Source: Clostridiales bacterium UBA6388
GTDB lineage: Bacteria > Bacillota > Clostridia > Oscillospirales > Oscillospiraceae
DNA: 6,794 nucleotides
Reading direction: 5' to 3'
Assembly (NCBI GenBank): GCA_002437575.1
Contig: DJQK01000157.1
Span: 1-6,794 of the forward strand
Shown: positions 5,380 to 6,794 of the stretch, in pieces
Position numbering within the stretch: position 1 is the stretch's first letter
Layout: the number at the start of each line of letters is the position of its first letter
The notes under the pieces: model-generated
Told to the model about the DNA's origin: nothing
Database searches by the model: none
The model's input: only the letters and a program-made list of their open reading frames with translations
Translations under genes and position numbers: made by a program

Positions 5380-5409
5380 GAATTCCTGATGAATTTTCAT
5401 CAGGAATTC
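5380..5409 (+). repeat. pncB leader hairpin D, next to the ribosome binding site
   Basis: GAATTCCTGATGAA (5380-5393) and TTCATCAGGAATTC (5396-5409) are perfect complements around two bases, allowing a 13-bp stem with a four-base loop. It ends seven bases before the Shine-Dalgarno AAAGGA (5417-5422). No T run follows. It may control ribosome access or protect the message end. Confidence 0.75.
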
Positions 5410-5431
5410 ATATAGGAAAGGAACGAACATC

Positions 5432-6794
5432 ATGCAGACAAACCCGAACATCAACCTGACCATGCTCTGCGATTTTTACGAGCTGACGATGGCGAACGGC
5501 TACTTCAAAAGCGGGCTGAAGGACAAGATCACCTACTTTGACCTCTTCTTCCGCAAAGTGCCGGACGAGGGCGGCTTTGCCATCGCGGCGGGTCTCGAGC
5601 AGGCGGTCGAGTATATCCAGAACCTGCACTTCGGAGAAGATGACATCGCGTATCTGCGCACGCGCGGCATTTTCGGAGAGGATTTTCTGGACTATCTGCG
5701 GCATTTTCGCTTCACGGGCGATATCTGGGCCGTGCCGGAGGGGACGCCGATCTTCCCGAAGGAGCCGGTCCTGACCGTCCGCGCCCCTGCCATCGAGGCG
5801 CAGCTGGTCGAGACGTTCCTGCTGCTGACGCTCAACCACCAGAGCTTAATTGCCACGAAGGCCAACCGCATTTGCCGGGCTGCCAAGGGCCGCGTGGTGC
5901 TGGAGTTCGGTTCTCGCCGGGCGCAGGGAAGCGACGCTGCGATCCTGGGCGCGAGAGCCGCGTACATCGGCGGCTGCGACGGCACGGCCTGCACGCTCAC
6001 CGACCAGCTCTACGGCGTTCCCGCCGGCGGCACGATGGCCCACTCCTGGGTGCAGATGTTCCCGAGCCAGTATGAGGCGTTCAAGACCTACTGCGAAATT
6101 TACCCCGACAATCCGACGCTTCTCGTCGACACATACAACACGCTGCAAAGCGGCATCCCCGACGCCATCCGCGCCTTCAACGAGGTCTTAAAGCCAAGAG
6201 GTCTTACCAAATGCGGCATCCGGCTCGATTCCGGCGACATGACGTACCTGACCAAAAAGGCCCGGCAGATGCTGGACGAAGCGGGCTGGCAGAGCTGCAA
6301 AATTTCGTGCTCGAACGCGCTCGACGAGTACCTCATCCGCGATCTTCTTCTGCAGGGGGCGAGAATCGATATCTTCGGCGTCGGCGAGCGGCTCATCACC
6401 GCACGCTCCGAGCCCGTCTTCGGCGGCGTTTACAAGCTTGCGGCCATCGAAGACGACAACGGCAATATCATCCCCAAAATTAAAGTCAGCGAAAACGTCG
6501 GCAAGATCACGAACCCGCACTTCAAAAAGCTCTACCGCTTCTTCGGCGCCGACAACGGCAAGGCCATCGCCGACTATCTGTGCGTCTACGACGAGACGGT
6601 CGACGATTCAAAGGATCTCGAGCTCTTCGACCCCGAGGCCACGTGGAAGCGCAAGACGGTCTATAACTTCCAGGCAAAAGAGCTCATGGTGCCGGTCTTC
6701 CAGAATGGCGAGCTGGTCTACGATCTTCCGACGCTTCCCGAGATCAAGGCCTACTGCCGCCAGCAGATCGACACGCTCTGGGACGAGGTCAAGC
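5432..6794 (+). CDS. pncB: Nicotinate phosphoribosyltransferase, 3' end outside the window
   Basis: The enzyme joins nicotinate and PRPP, with ATP hydrolysis, to make nicotinate mononucleotide: the first step of Preiss-Handler NAD salvage, in the cytoplasm. The frame is open for 454 codons to the window end without a stop. Family members of the Bacillus type have about 480-490 residues, so only the last few tens are missing. Visible features: an N-terminal 'LTMLCDFYELTMANGYF' (9-25), the hallmark opening of this family; LEFGSRRAQG (157-166), a phosphoribosyl site; GGTMAHSWVQ (199-208), whose His204 corresponds to the histidine phosphorylated in the catalytic cycle; RLDSGD (264-269), a PRPP-binding acidic loop; and FGVGERL (315-321). 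Start: ATG 5432 with AAAGGA (5417-5422) nine bases upstream. The gene has its own promoter and a long structured leader, so it may be regulated separately from the CYTH gene. Confidence 0.95.
   Translation, partial: MQTNPNINLTMLCDFYELTMANGYFKSGLKDKITYFDLFFRKVPDEGGFAIAAGLEQAVEYIQNLHFGEDDIAYLRTRGIFGEDFLDYLRHFRFTGDIWAVPEGTPIFPKEPVLTVRAPAIEAQLVETFLLLTLNHQSLIATKANRICRAAKGRVVLEFGSRRAQGSDAAILGARAAYIGGCDGTACTLTDQLYGVPAGGTMAHSWVQMFPSQYEAFKTYCEIYPDNPTLLVDTYNTLQSGIPDAIRAFNEVLKPRGLTKCGIRLDSGDMTYLTKKARQMLDEAGWQSCKISCSNALDEYLIRDLLLQGARIDIFGVGERLITARSEPVFGGVYKLAAIEDDNGNIIPKIKVSENVGKITNPHFKKLYRFFGADNGKAIADYLCVYDETVDDSKDLELFDPEATWKRKTVYNFQAKELMVPVFQNGELVYDLPTLPEIKAYCRQQIDTLWDEVK

Noticed and set aside
5408..6520. 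Minus-strand and off-frame ORFs across pncB
   Set aside because: They are shadows of the uninterrupted pncB frame, which carries all the catalytic motifs.
1..6794. CRISPR array, tRNA, rRNA, transposase or phage genes
   Set aside because: I searched by eye on both strands; no spaced direct repeats, tRNA cloverleaf, or transposase/integrase motifs were seen.

Overview
The window looks like chromosomal DNA from a spore-forming, fairly GC-rich member of the Clostridia, most likely the Oscillospiraceae/Ruminococcaceae side. This rests on a recognisable spoIIE, strong GGAGG-type ribosome binding sites, sigma-A-like promoters, and a clostridial-style ECF sigma/anti-sigma pair. The genus is inferred; nothing in the window fixes it.

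Layout. Positions 1-1693 hold a lower-GC block on the minus strand. An ECF-type sigma factor (1693-1112) is followed, with an ATGA overlap, by a single-pass membrane protein that is probably its anti-sigma factor (1115-135). A good sigma-A-type promoter lies upstream at about 1787-1759, and a tiny ORF with its own ribosome binding site follows the pair (109-74). Positions 1694-2348 carry no gene I can support. This stretch holds nested inverted repeats, a fragment that may be decayed coding sequence, and an isolated promoter/operator-like site followed by a strong 13-bp hairpin. It looks like a scar or the edge of an accessory insertion next to the GC-rich core.

From 2349 rightwards the DNA is GC-rich. 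spoIIE (4382-2349, minus) encodes the membrane PP2C phosphatase that activates sigma-F in the forespore. Its upstream region contains a possible Spo0A-type promoter with 21-bp spacing. Divergent from it is a CYTH-domain triphosphatase-like gene (4585-5190, plus). Next comes a nicotinate phosphoribosyltransferase gene, pncB (from 5432, plus), which runs off the right edge after 454 codons.

The most striking non-coding feature is the 240-base interval before pncB. A promoter with an extended -10 overlaps the end of the CYTH gene, and a palindrome covers its -10 region. The following leader of about 220 nt is almost completely tiled by four inverted-repeat modules, the last ending seven bases before the ribosome binding site. 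This is either a structured cis-regulatory RNA controlling NAD salvage or a dispersed palindromic repeat element captured in the leader. A genome-wide copy count would decide between them. I see no defence system, CRISPR array, rRNA, tRNA or complete mobile element.
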